From assembly GCA_019636515.1 (NCBI GenBank), contig JAHBXI010000002.1, forward strand, positions 620,001-684,000: 64,000 bases of DNA, in the 5' to 3' direction. Within the stretch, counting starts at the first letter, position 1, and each line of letters starts with the position of its first letter. A program made the position numbers and the translations under genes. Origin of the DNA: Phycisphaeraceae bacterium (GTDB taxonomy: Bacteria > Planctomycetota > Phycisphaerae > Phycisphaerales > UBA1924). The notes beneath the pieces were generated by a model. That model did no database searches. It saw only the letters and a program-made list of their open reading frames with translations, and was not told where the DNA came from. This document shows, one piece after another, positions 7,928-16,121 of this stretch.

Positions 7928-10099
7928 TCACGAGCGTTTCTTGCCTCGCCGGACGACCTTGACGCCGGGCATTCCCGGACGCCGGGCGTGCCGTCCACCC
8001 GCCTCATCGAGTTCGGATCGGCGCACCTTTGTTGGCGAACCCGCCTGCCGCCGCGACCTGAGCGTGCTCACCTGGTCGCGCAGCGCGGCGGCCTTCTCGA
8101 ACGCCAGTTCCCGCGCGGCGTCGAGCATCTCGCCTTCGAGCAGCCGGATGAGTTCATCGATCTCGTAGGCGTCCTCCCCGATGCCCAGCGCCTCTCGGGC
8201 GGCCTTGCGACCCTTGAGCGAGACCTCCATGCCGCGTCGGATCGCCTTCTCGATGGTTCTGGGCGTGATGCCGTGGGCGAGGTTGTACGCGTGCTGCTTG
8301 TCCCGGCGCCGGGTGGTCTCGTCGATGGCGGCCCTCATGGCGGGGGTCATCCGATCGGCGTACATGATGACCTTCGATTCGGCGTTGCGCGCGGCCCGGC
8401 CCATCTGCTGGATGAGAGAGGTGGGGGAGCGCAGGAAGCCCTCCTTGTCGGCGTCGAGGATGCAGACCAGAGCGACCTCGGGGAGGTCGAGTCCTTCGCG
8501 CAGGAGGTTGACGCCGACCAGGACGTCGAAGGCTCCCTCGCGCAGGTCGGCGAGGATCTGCACGCGGTCGAGGGTCTCGACCTCGCTGTGCAGGTAGCGC
8601 ACGCGAAGGCCCTGCTGGTCGAGGTACCCGGTCAGGTCTTCGCACAATCGCTTGGTGAGGGCGGTGACCAGGGCGCGGCGGCCGAGGCAGACGCAGCGAC
8701 GGCACTCTTCAACCAGGTCGGGGACCTGTCCCGAGGCGGGGCGTACCTCGACCTCCGGGTCGAGCAGTCCGGTGGGGCGGATGACCTGCTCGGCGACGTC
8801 GCCGCCGACGCGCTCAAGTTCGTACGGCCCGGGCGTGGCGCTGACGAACATGAACCGCGGGACGACGGCTTCAAACTCCTCGAAGCGAAGGGGCCGGTTG
8901 TCCAGCGCGCTGGGGAGGCGGAAGCCGTGCTCGACCAGGACTCTCTTGCGGGCCTGGTCGCCGTTGTACATGGCCCGGACCTGGGGGATGGTGACGTGGG
9001 ATTCGTCGACGATCAGCAGCCAGTCGCGCTCGTTGGGTCGGCGGCCCGGGGCGCGTGAAGCGCCGGCGTCGGGGGCCGGATCGCGCTGAGGGTCGGGGGG
9101 GGCGTAGTCGAAGTAGTCCATGAGGGTGTAGGGCCGTTCCCCGGGCGCTCGTCCGTCCATGAACCGTGAGTAGTTCTCGACGCCGTTGCAGATGCCGGTC
9201 TCTTCGAGCATCTCCAGGTCGTACCTGGTTCTTGCGAGCAGCCGCTGGGCCTCCAGCAGCCGCCCCTCGTGGCGCAGTTGCATGACGCGGGCGTCGAGTT
9301 CGGCCCGGATTTCGGCGAGGATCCGCTGCATCTGGTCCTCGGGCGTGACGTAGTGTACGGCGGGGAAGAGGAAGAACCGGGATTCCTCGGCCAGGATCTC
9401 GCCCGAGACGGGGTTGACCAGGTCCACACGGTCGATGTCGTCGCCGAAGAGTTCCACGCGGACGGCGAACTTCTCGGAAGCGGGCCAGACCTCCAGGGCA
9501 TCCCCGCGGACTCGGAACTGGCCTCGCTTGAACTCGATCTCGGAGCGCTGGTACTGCATGGCGCTGAGTTGGAGCAGGAACTCCCGGCGGTCGAGGCGGT
9601 CCCCGCGCGCGATGGTCAGGACCTTGTCGCCGTAGGCTTCCGGGGAGCCCAGGCCGAAGATGCACGAGACCGACGCGACCACGACCGTATCGCGGCGGCT
9701 GAGGATGCTGCTGGTCGCGGCCAGGCGCAACTGGTCGAGGTCGTCGTTGCGAGACGAGTCCTTCTCGATGTAGATGTCGCGCTGGGGGATGTACGCCTCG
9801 GGCTGGTAGTAGTCGTAATAACTCACGAAGTAGTTGACGCTGTTGCGCGGGAAGAACTCGCGGAGTTCCTCGTACAGTTGCGCGGCCAGCGTCTTGTTGT
9901 GGCTGACGATGAGCGTCGGCTTGTTCAGCGCGGCGATGACGTTCGCCATCGTGAAGGTCTTGCCGGTCCCGGTGGCCCCGAGAAGGCAGACGCTCGTGGA
10001 TCCCCGGGCCAGGTCGCCGGCCAGTTTGGTGATCGCGGCGGGCTGGTCACCGGTTGGTTTGAACGGGGCGACGACCTCGAATCGTCCTGGGCCGGCCAT
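7928..10099 (-). CDS. uvrB: Excinuclease ABC subunit UvrB
   Basis: Damage-verifying DNA helicase of nucleotide excision repair; it is loaded by UvrA and recruits UvrC. Walker A GATGTGKT is near residue 40, followed by the beta-hairpin signature YYDYYQPEAYIPQRDIYIEKD. Then come the helicase motifs LLIVDESHVTIPQ, FVSATPGPYE, VGVNLLREGLDLPEV and QQMGRAARN. A UVR motif for UvrC contact (ELIRLLEGEMLDAARELAFEKAAALRDQVS) precedes a basic tail of about 45 residues. At 723 residues it is about 50 longer than typical, because of that tail and an Asp/Pro-rich insert after DYAPPDPQRD. ATG at 10099 (MAGPGRFEVVAPFKPTGDQP) matches the family start and has a -10-like element just upstream; a GTG 48 bases earlier is rejected. 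Confidence 0.97.
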   Translation of the reverse strand: MAGPGRFEVVAPFKPTGDQPAAITKLAGDLARGSTSVCLLGATGTGKTFTMANVIAALNKPTLIVSHNKTLAAQLYEELREFFPRNSVNYFVSYYDYYQPEAYIPQRDIYIEKDSSRNDDLDQLRLAATSSILSRRDTVVVASVSCIFGLGSPEAYGDKVLTIARGDRLDRREFLLQLSAMQYQRSEIEFKRGQFRVRGDALEVWPASEKFAVRVELFGDDIDRVDLVNPVSGEILAEESRFFLFPAVHYVTPEDQMQRILAEIRAELDARVMQLRHEGRLLEAQRLLARTRYDLEMLEETGICNGVENYSRFMDGRAPGERPYTLMDYFDYAPPDPQRDPAPDAGASRAPGRRPNERDWLLIVDESHVTIPQVRAMYNGDQARKRVLVEHGFRLPSALDNRPLRFEEFEAVVPRFMFVSATPGPYELERVGGDVAEQVIRPTGLLDPEVEVRPASGQVPDLVEECRRCVCLGRRALVTALTKRLCEDLTGYLDQQGLRVRYLHSEVETLDRVQILADLREGAFDVLVGVNLLREGLDLPEVALVCILDADKEGFLRSPTSLIQQMGRAARNAESKVIMYADRMTPAMRAAIDETTRRRDKQHAYNLAHGITPRTIEKAIRRGMEVSLKGRKAAREALGIGEDAYEIDELIRLLEGEMLDAARELAFEKAAALRDQVSTLRSRRQAGSPTKVRRSELDEAGGRHARRPGMPGVKVVRRGKKRS

Positions 10100-10105
10100 G
10101 CCGGG

Positions 10106-10111
10106 ATGGTA
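10106..10111 (-). promoter_or_regulatory. -10-like TACCAT, uvrB (leaderless candidate)
   Basis: TACCAT lies 6 bases before the ATG of uvrB with no ribosome binding site. No SOS (LexA) box is recognised. Confidence 0.45.
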
Positions 10112-10604
10112 GCGACGGGTGTGGCGCCCGACCCCGATCCGATTCACTTGAATCCGCCGTTCGGGGCGCCCCGCTGAAACACGTGCGGCGGGCGGGGATT
10201 GTCACGGGGGGCTTCGGCCCGGTGAGATGGAACAACGCGTGATGGACCCGCCGGAGGCGGGCGCCACGCGCGGCTCCGGGCCGGCGGCCTGCCGATGATG
10301 ATCCGGGCAAGGACGCCCGTTCAAGGGGGGCCGGCACGCCGGTCCTCTTGCCGGGTCGCCTGCCGAGCGGGATGCTCGGACAAGCCCCGCTTCTCGGAGC
10401 CGAACGATCGGAACGGTCGGTCGGCTCGTTTAAGAGCGATCGGGAGGGAATCCCCGACGGGTCGCGCCTTGCTGCATCGTCCGGGACGGGCAGCCGTAGG
10501 GATGAAAAAGCCGCGGACGGTTCTCGTCCGCGGCCTGGGGTGTACCAATCGTGTCTCGCGGGTCTCCGGGCGATCGGATGGTCCTCGCGGATCGCCCAAA
10601 TCCA
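10112..10604. other. Intergenic region between uvrB and DUF3467 gene
   Basis: About 490 bases with no supported gene. Apart from the terminator listed at 10505-10534 it is GC-rich, with many short inverted repeats but no conserved RNA signature (no RNase P, SRP, 6S or tmRNA landmarks). Confidence 0.5.
10505..10534 (-). terminator. Intrinsic terminator of DUF3467 gene
   Basis: Read on the minus strand, GCCGCGGACG pairs perfectly with CGTCCGCGGC around a five-base loop, followed by TTTTTC. It lies about 70 bases downstream of the DUF3467 stop codon. Confidence 0.9.
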
Positions 10605-10955
10605 TCACTGGGCCAGGCGTGGTCCGCCGCCGGATCCTCCCGCGGGGCCGGCCGGGGGCTGCCCACGGTTGAGTTGGATCTCTCCGTTTCGCTCCTCGTA
10701 CTGCCGGACGACCTGTCCGAGGTTGATGGCCAGGCGCTTGATGCCCGCCCAGTTCATCACGACGCGGCTGCCGACGCTGAAGATCATGGCCGGCTGGCTT
10801 TCCTGCGAGGGCATGGGCATGTTGATGCCGAAGTCCAGAACGACCTCTTCGGGGGTCGTGGAGGTCCGGATGGTGTTGGCGTAGGTCGTGTGCATCTTGG
10901 ATTCGTCGATGCGGAGTTGGACCTGCTGCTGTTGCTGCGGCGTGTTTTCAGACAT
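10605..10955 (-). CDS. DUF3467 family protein
   Basis: Small cytoplasmic protein of 116 residues with no established biochemical role. After MSENTP and a run of five glutamines comes the DUF3467 core. It is recognised from LRIDESKMHTTYANTIRTSTTPEEVVLDFGINMP, FSVGSRVVMNWAGIKRLAINLGQVVRQYE and the Gly/Pro-rich C-terminus (PPAGPAGGSGGG). The start has a good ribosome binding site (GAGGGTGG, six bases before ATG), unlike many genes here. It is monocistronic: a strong terminator follows, and a 450-base region with two inverted repeats precedes it. Confidence 0.8.
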   Translation of the reverse strand: MSENTPQQQQQVQLRIDESKMHTTYANTIRTSTTPEEVVLDFGINMPMPSQESQPAMIFSVGSRVVMNWAGIKRLAINLGQVVRQYEERNGEIQLNRGQPPAGPAGGSGGGPRLAQ

Positions 10956-11056
10956 TGTGTTCCACCCTCTTGCGGAGGCAAGGTGTCGATCGACCGCGTC
11001 GGCCGCGGCCTGCCGCCGGCGATCACTCTGATGACCGGCTCGGTCCCGTCGTCGAG

Positions 11057-11079
11057 GGGCACCAGTTGGCCTGGTGCCC
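11057..11079. repeat. Perfect 9-bp inverted repeat upstream of DUF3467 gene
   Basis: GGGCACCAG and CTGGTGCCC flank a five-base spacer. It lies about 100 bases before the DUF3467 start, without a T-run on either strand, so an operator or leader hairpin is more likely than a terminator. Confidence 0.6.
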
Positions 11080-11302
11080 GGGGCGACCATCCAGGGAAGC
11101 CCCCCCTGACCGAACAATACCGATCGGTCCGGTTCGAACCACGGCGGGACGTGAGTGTAGACAACACGGTTCGCCCGAGCCAGATTCCGCCGGTCATGCC
11201 GCGATCAAGACGAGGGCCGAGACAGACCATCAAGAGCGCCGTTTTCTCGCGTGTGTTCGGTTTGCGTGAAGGGTGCGCCCCTCCTCGTGGTAGGATGAAA
11301 TC

Positions 11303-11333
11303 GCAAAGACGTGATCACGAGTGATGTCTTTGC
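11303..11333. repeat. Inverted repeat in leader of the 651-aa gene
   Basis: GCAAAGAC and GTCTTTGC form an 8-bp perfect stem; inside it ATCAC and GTGAT can extend the pairing. No T-run follows. It lies 70 bases before the start codon, so it could be a leader hairpin or an operator. Confidence 0.55.
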
Positions 11334-11404
11334 TTCACGCGATGCTCTGCCGTACGTCGGAGATTGCGACCGGGTCTGGTCGTCGGATTCTCAGGAGGTG
11401 AGGC

Positions 11405-13360
11405 ATGGGTGGAGTTTCAAACCCGGCGCTGGCTCTGGCGGCGGCGGTCCTCGCGGGCTTGCCGGCGTGGTCGCTTGGCCATTCGCCGGCCGCGTGGGAT
11501 GAGGGAGGTCCGGCGCTCGTTTCCCCTGAGACGTCCGCGGGCGACGTCGAGGCGGTTCGATGGGTGCCGTCGGGTTCGCTCGCGGTCGTGCGGCTGAGCG
11601 AGCCCGATCAGCGGGCCTCGTCGCTCCGAGCCTTCCTGGAGCAGTCGGGCTTTTTCGAGACTCCCGCCTACGAATTGATCACCACCAACCCTGGGCTCAT
11701 GCAGGCTCGGATCGGCCTTCTGGGGCTGGCCGCCTCGGTCGGAATGGACGGCTGGACGGCCGTTGGGCACCTGCTTGGCAAGGAAGCGGTCGCGGCGATG
11801 TACCCACCCCGGCAGTCGGGCGGTCAGCCCGGGCTCTTGATCGTGGCGCTGGGTCGTGACACGGTCTCTCGCGGGAAATTCATCGACGCGGCGGCCACGG
11901 CGGCGGGCCTGGTCAAGGGTGGACGCCCCGATCCGGCGACCTCGACGACGGTCGATGGACGGACCGTGTTTACGGCGGGTGAACTGCGTTACTGCGTGGA
12001 CGGGGAGGCGCTGCTGATCTCGGGCGATGCGGACCTGGTGCGCTCGGCACTGGGGGCGCGTTGGGGCTCGATCCCGAGCATGGCGGTCTCGGGAGACCTT
12101 GACGCGGCGGAGGCGGCGGCGCCACCGGACGCCTTCATCGTCGGTGCATTGGATGCCCGTGCGATGGTTCGGCTTGCCGCGTCGGAGGGGAACCCCGAGT
12201 TCTGGCGGTTTGAGAATCCTCTGGGCGGGTTCATGTTCGGAGGCTGGGCCGATTCGCTGCGTCAGGCCTCGGCGGCGATGGCGTGGATCACCGAACGGGC
12301 TGACGGACTGGCGATGACACTGCGCATCGACCGCGACCGTGATGCTCCCGCCGGGCGAACGGGATTCGGCCTGCCGGCCCTCGCGGGGTCGATCGACCTT
12401 TCGTCCCTACGTCTTCCCCGGCAGGTCGCGTCACTTTCGATGGGCCGCGACTGGGCGAGCCTGTTCTCCGACCGCGAGGAGATCCTCACGGTCGCCGGTG
12501 CCTCGCAGGTCGCCGCGTTTGCCGCCACGATGACCACGCTGATGGGCAACTTCGACTTCACCGAGGATTTCCTGCCGCGGGTCAACGGGCCGATCCGCGT
12601 GCTGCTCGAACGCCAGGATTTCTCGGAGGCGGCGTACGCTCCATCGCCGCGGCTTCCGGCTTTTGCGATGGTCGCCCCATTGAAGGGAGCGAGCGAGGAG
12701 ATGCTTCGCCAACGGCTGATGTCCGGGAGTCAGATGGCCCTGTCGTTCATCAATTACGACGCGGCGCAGAAGCAGCAGCCCGGCTTCCTCATGGGACTGG
12801 GAGAGCACCGCGGCGTGACGATCCTGAAGGGAACGTATCCCCCGCCGGGCGCCGGGGCGGGTCTCTCGATGATGGCTCCCGGCGGATCGGGCGGGAGTTC
12901 TTCTCCCGACGCCGATCGGCGCCCGGACGAGGACGACGCCGATCCCCGGGGAGCGGGCGAGCCGGTGAACATCCGGTATAACTTCGAACCGGTTGTCTCG
13001 GTGGTCCGGGATCACTACGTCCTGGCGACCTCGATGGCGACGATGCGTGCCGTGATCGACGCGGTGCTTGATGCCCGCGTCGTCGAGCGGGGCTCGGACC
13101 AGCCCCTCCCGGACCAACTCACCATCACGGGCGAGGAGGCGGCCAGGATCCTCGTGGAAAACCGGGAAGACCTGGTCGTGCAGCGCATGCTCGAGCAGGA
13201 CGAAGACCGTGAGCAGGCGGAGCGCGTGATCGCCGCGCTGCTCTCGGCGGTCGGCATGGTTGATTCGATCCACGCCAGCGCGAGACCGACGCCCGGCGGT
13301 CTCGAGGCGACGCTGACGTGGTCGATCCGATCGGCGGGCACGCGGGACCTGGGCCAGTGA
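11405..13360 (+). CDS. Exported DUF3352-like protein, first gene of a coupled operon
   Basis: Unnamed exported protein of 651 residues. The N-terminus (ALALAAAVLAGLPAWSLGHSPA) looks like a signal peptide. The rest has the layout of DUF3352-type planctomycete proteins: repeated units of a Gly-rich strand, a phrase such as FTAGELRYCVDGEALLISGDADLVRSAL, and then a helix. The motif recurs near the C-terminus as VVSVVRDHYVLATSMATMRAVIDAVLD. A low-complexity stretch (Gly/Ser then Asp/Pro/Arg) lies near 495-520. AGGAGGTGAGGC before the ATG is the strongest Shine-Dalgarno sequence in the window. The stop overlaps the GTG of the DUF1800 gene by four bases. Function unknown; family assignment is from pattern memory. 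Confidence 0.7.
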   Translation: MGGVSNPALALAAAVLAGLPAWSLGHSPAAWDEGGPALVSPETSAGDVEAVRWVPSGSLAVVRLSEPDQRASSLRAFLEQSGFFETPAYELITTNPGLMQARIGLLGLAASVGMDGWTAVGHLLGKEAVAAMYPPRQSGGQPGLLIVALGRDTVSRGKFIDAAATAAGLVKGGRPDPATSTTVDGRTVFTAGELRYCVDGEALLISGDADLVRSALGARWGSIPSMAVSGDLDAAEAAAPPDAFIVGALDARAMVRLAASEGNPEFWRFENPLGGFMFGGWADSLRQASAAMAWITERADGLAMTLRIDRDRDAPAGRTGFGLPALAGSIDLSSLRLPRQVASLSMGRDWASLFSDREEILTVAGASQVAAFAATMTTLMGNFDFTEDFLPRVNGPIRVLLERQDFSEAAYAPSPRLPAFAMVAPLKGASEEMLRQRLMSGSQMALSFINYDAAQKQQPGFLMGLGEHRGVTILKGTYPPPGAGAGLSMMAPGGSGGSSSPDADRRPDEDDADPRGAGEPVNIRYNFEPVVSVVRDHYVLATSMATMRAVIDAVLDARVVERGSDQPLPDQLTITGEEAARILVENREDLVVQRMLEQDEDREQAERVIAALLSAVGMVDSIHASARPTPGGLEATLTWSIRSAGTRDLGQ

Positions 13361-14703
13361 ATCGACGTTCCACCGGAGATCCCCTGGAGCCTTATCGGCC
13401 TGGTGTCCACGGCCCATGGGACACGGCGGCCGCGTGCCACCTGCTTCGGCGAGCGGGGTTCCAGCCCTCGATGGATGAAATCCGAGCCTCGCTTGAACGC
13501 GGGCTGCCCGAGACCGTCCGGATGCTGGTGGATGGCGATGCGCCCGAGTCCCGGGCGACGACCGAGATGGAGGAGATCCGAAGGTTTGTGCGCAGGTCCG
13601 AGAACCTTGACGCGGTGCGGGGGTGGTGGCTGCGGCGGATGGTCCGCACGGCGCGTCCGTTGCAGGCACGGATGGCGGTCTTCTGGCACGGGCACTTTGC
13701 GACCAGCAACGAGAAGGTGCGATCCGCCCCGATGATGCTGGGCCAGGTCGAGGCGATCGAGTCGCTGGCGATGGGCCCGTTCGAGGACCTCGTGCTGGCG
13801 ATGAGCCGCGACCCCGCGATGATCGTGTGGCTCGACGGTGATTCCAACATCAAGGGTCGTCCGAACGAGAATTTCGCGAGGGAACTGTTCGAACTGTTCA
13901 CGCTCGGGGTGGGCCAGTACACCGAGAACGACGTGAAGGAGGCGGCCCGGGCATTCACGGGATGGCACCAGCGCCAGGGGCGGTTCCGGTTTTTTTCTCG
14001 TGAGCACGACTCATCGGCCAAGACCGTGCTGGGCTCCACCGGGAATCTGGGCGGCGAGGACGTGGTCCGGCTGGCGGTTGAGCATCCGGCGTGCGCGCGA
14101 TTCCTGTCCTCCAAACTCCTGGCCGAGTTCGTGGGGCCGGATCCCGGCGTCGAACTGGTTGACGCTTTCGCCGCATGCCTGCGGTCAAACGGGATGCACG
14201 TCGGGCGGTCGCTGTCCACGCTCCTGTCGAGCCGGGCGATGTTTGATTCTGGGCATCGCCGCCGCCGGATCAAGTCCCCGGTGGAGTTCGTGATCGGGAT
14301 CTGCCGCTCCCTGGAGACCAGGGCCCCGGTCCGCGTGCTGATCGACTCGGTGAACCAGATGGGCCAGCGTCTGATGGAGCCGCCGTCGGTGAAGGGCTGG
14401 CCGGGTCATCGGGCGTGGATCAACTCGTCGGCCGCGCTGCTTCGGCTCAATGCCGCGCTGAGGCTGACGGACCCGGACGGCCACGGCATGCTCTCGGCGG
14501 GAGAGTTGCGCGCTCGGCACGACCTGAAGACGGCCGATCGCGTCATCGAGTTCTGCGAGACGGTGACCCTGGACGGGGCCGCGCCCCCCGAGACGGCCGC
14601 GTGGATCGAGGCGACGGCGGGTCGGCGCGGCGGGGATCTCGACTCCCTGCTGCGGGGGGCGCTTCGCGTGCTGATGAGCACGCCCGAGTACCAATGCGCG
14701 TGA
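13357..14703 (+). CDS. DUF1800 family protein
   Basis: Protein of 448 residues. The DUF1800 signatures are clear: AACHLLRRAGFQPSMDEI near the N-terminus, MAVFWHGHFATSNEKV, IKGRPNENFARELFELFTLGVGQYTENDVKEAARAFTGW, the LVEFVG-like segment, and EPPSVKGWPGHRAWINSSAALLR near the end. DUF1800 genes nearly always sit next to a DUF1501 gene, as here. The molecular function is not established. No signal peptide is visible. The start chosen is the GTG that overlaps the upstream stop (GTGA), which suggests translational coupling; an in-frame ATG 39 bases earlier is less likely. Confidence 0.9.
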   Translation: MNRRSTGDPLEPYRPGVHGPWDTAAACHLLRRAGFQPSMDEIRASLERGLPETVRMLVDGDAPESRATTEMEEIRRFVRRSENLDAVRGWWLRRMVRTARPLQARMAVFWHGHFATSNEKVRSAPMMLGQVEAIESLAMGPFEDLVLAMSRDPAMIVWLDGDSNIKGRPNENFARELFELFTLGVGQYTENDVKEAARAFTGWHQRQGRFRFFSREHDSSAKTVLGSTGNLGGEDVVRLAVEHPACARFLSSKLLAEFVGPDPGVELVDAFAACLRSNGMHVGRSLSTLLSSRAMFDSGHRRRRIKSPVEFVIGICRSLETRAPVRVLIDSVNQMGQRLMEPPSVKGWPGHRAWINSSAALLRLNAALRLTDPDGHGMLSAGELRARHDLKTADRVIEFCETVTLDGAAPPETAAWIEATAGRRGGDLDSLLRGALRVLMSTPEYQCA

Positions 14704-14714
14704 GGAAAAAGGCC

Positions 14715-15974
14715 ATGAGCACCGACCATCGTGATGCGTTGAGTTCGACCCGCGGCGGCCGCGGCATTGGCCGACGAGAGTTTCTTGCCGGCGGCCTGGC
14801 GGCCACGTCCCTGCTGGCGACGGGGATCACGCTGCCCGGTTTCCTGGCGCGGACGGCTCGGGCGGCGCTCCCGGCCCTCGACGATCGGATCTTGGTGGTG
14901 ATTCAACTCACCGGGGGCAACGACGGGTTGAACACGGTGATCCCGTATGAAGATGATCGCTACCACACGGCGCGTCCGACGCTGAGGGTTCCGTCCGCGT
15001 CGGTGCTGAGGCTCGGACGCGAGGGCCTGGGTCTCCAACCGTCCATGACGGGGATGAAGGACCTCTACGACCGCGGGCTGCTTTCGGTCATGACCAACGT
15101 GGGATACCCGAACCCCGACCGATCTCATTTCCGGTCCATGGACATCTGGCACACGGCGAGCATGTCGCCGGAAGGGCGAGAGGACGGATGGCTCGGCCGC
15201 GTGGTGGACCTGACGGCTCGTGACGGGTCCCCGCCGCCCGCGCTGGTTCTTGACAGCACGGCGCTGCCGCTGGCGGTCAAGGCCAGGACGCAGTCGGTCC
15301 CGGCGGTCTCCAACATCGACTCGTTCCGCCTCGGAGAGGTGGGCGAGGGCGTTTCATCGGCGATCGGTTCGGTCCGGCGGTCGGCGACCGATGACCTGCT
15401 GTTCGTCCAGCGGACGATGGTGGAGAGTGTTTCCTCGGCCCGGCGGATCGAGTCGGTTGTGACCGAGAGCCGGTCGTCGCGGTCGTACCCGAACTACGGG
15501 CTGGCCTCTCGACTATGGCAGATCGAGAACCTGATCGGGGCGGGGTTTGGAGCCAGGGTGTACTACACATCCCTCGACGGGTTCGACACGCATTCCAAGC
15601 AGTCGCTGGTGCATGAACCGCTGCTGCGCGAATTGTCCGATTCGCTCGCGGCGTTCATGGCCGGGCTGGAGGCCCGCGGGCTTCAGGACCGGGTGCTGGT
15701 GCTGACGTACAGCGAGTTTGGACGCCGGGTCCGAGAGAACGGGAGCCAGGGCACGGACCACGGGGCGGCCGCGCCGATGTTCCTGGCGGGGGGGGCGTGC
15801 CTCCCGGGCGTGACGGGCGGCAAGATCGACCTGGCCGACCTCGACGACGGGGATGTCCGCCACCGGATCGACTTCCGCTGCGTGTACGCCGCGGTCCTCC
15901 AATCATGGATCGGAGTGGATCCCGCCCGGGTGCTGGAAGGCCACTTCGAGCCGGCGGGGATTTTCCGGGGGTGA
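14715..15974 (+). CDS. DUF1501 family protein with Tat signal
   Basis: Protein of 419 residues exported folded by the Tat pathway. Twin arginines at residues 20-21 in IGRREFLAGGLAATSLLATG form a clear Tat signal. DUF1501 features follow: VVIQLTGGNDGLNTVIPY, SHFRSMDIWHTAS, YYTSLDGFDTHSKQ, LTYSEFGRRVRENGSQGTDHGAAAPMFLAGG, and a final VYAAVLQSWIGVDP. The fold is related to the alkaline phosphatase/sulfatase group, and the conserved Asp, His and Glu residues suggest metal binding, but the reaction is unknown. GAGGAAAAAGGCC precedes ATG. It is the third gene of a tight operon (11 bases after DUF1800), so the two probably act together at or outside the membrane. Confidence 0.93.
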   Translation: MSTDHRDALSSTRGGRGIGRREFLAGGLAATSLLATGITLPGFLARTARAALPALDDRILVVIQLTGGNDGLNTVIPYEDDRYHTARPTLRVPSASVLRLGREGLGLQPSMTGMKDLYDRGLLSVMTNVGYPNPDRSHFRSMDIWHTASMSPEGREDGWLGRVVDLTARDGSPPPALVLDSTALPLAVKARTQSVPAVSNIDSFRLGEVGEGVSSAIGSVRRSATDDLLFVQRTMVESVSSARRIESVVTESRSSRSYPNYGLASRLWQIENLIGAGFGARVYYTSLDGFDTHSKQSLVHEPLLRELSDSLAAFMAGLEARGLQDRVLVLTYSEFGRRVRENGSQGTDHGAAAPMFLAGGACLPGVTGGKIDLADLDDGDVRHRIDFRCVYAAVLQSWIGVDPARVLEGHFEPAGIFRG

Positions 15975-16121
15975 GTTTTCGTGATGATCGCGCGAGGGGT
16001 CGTTTTGATCCGGCGAACCGGGCCGTTTCCCGTATGATGATCCGCCGGACTCCCGTTCGGCCGCGTGGTGGCGCGGGCGTGGGTCGAGGCCGGGGCTGGT
16101 GTTCGCATACGGAGACGCACG

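Larger units (their letters stand above)
10956..11404. other. Intergenic regulatory region between divergent genes (449 bp)
   Basis: No gene is supported. It carries a perfect 9-bp inverted repeat at 11057-11079 on the DUF3467 side and an 8-bp perfect inverted repeat at 11303-11333 on the other side. A TATTGT (minus strand, 11114-11119) could be a -10 for DUF3467, but no good -35 accompanies it. Confidence 0.5.

Noticed and set aside
10100..10147. Longer uvrB start at a GTG 48 bases upstream
   Set aside because: The extension (NRIGVGRHTRRYHPG) has no family support and would translate the -10-like element just before the better ATG.
10147..10504. Structured non-coding RNA in the long gap after uvrB
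   Set aside because: Many GC-rich inverted repeats occur, but none of the landmark sequences of RNase P, SRP, 6S or known riboswitches were seen.
12431..13669. Minus-strand frame of about 410 codons opposite the DUF3352-like gene
   Set aside because: Basic, low-complexity translation with no domain; the opposite strand has a signal peptide, ribosome site and coupled neighbours.
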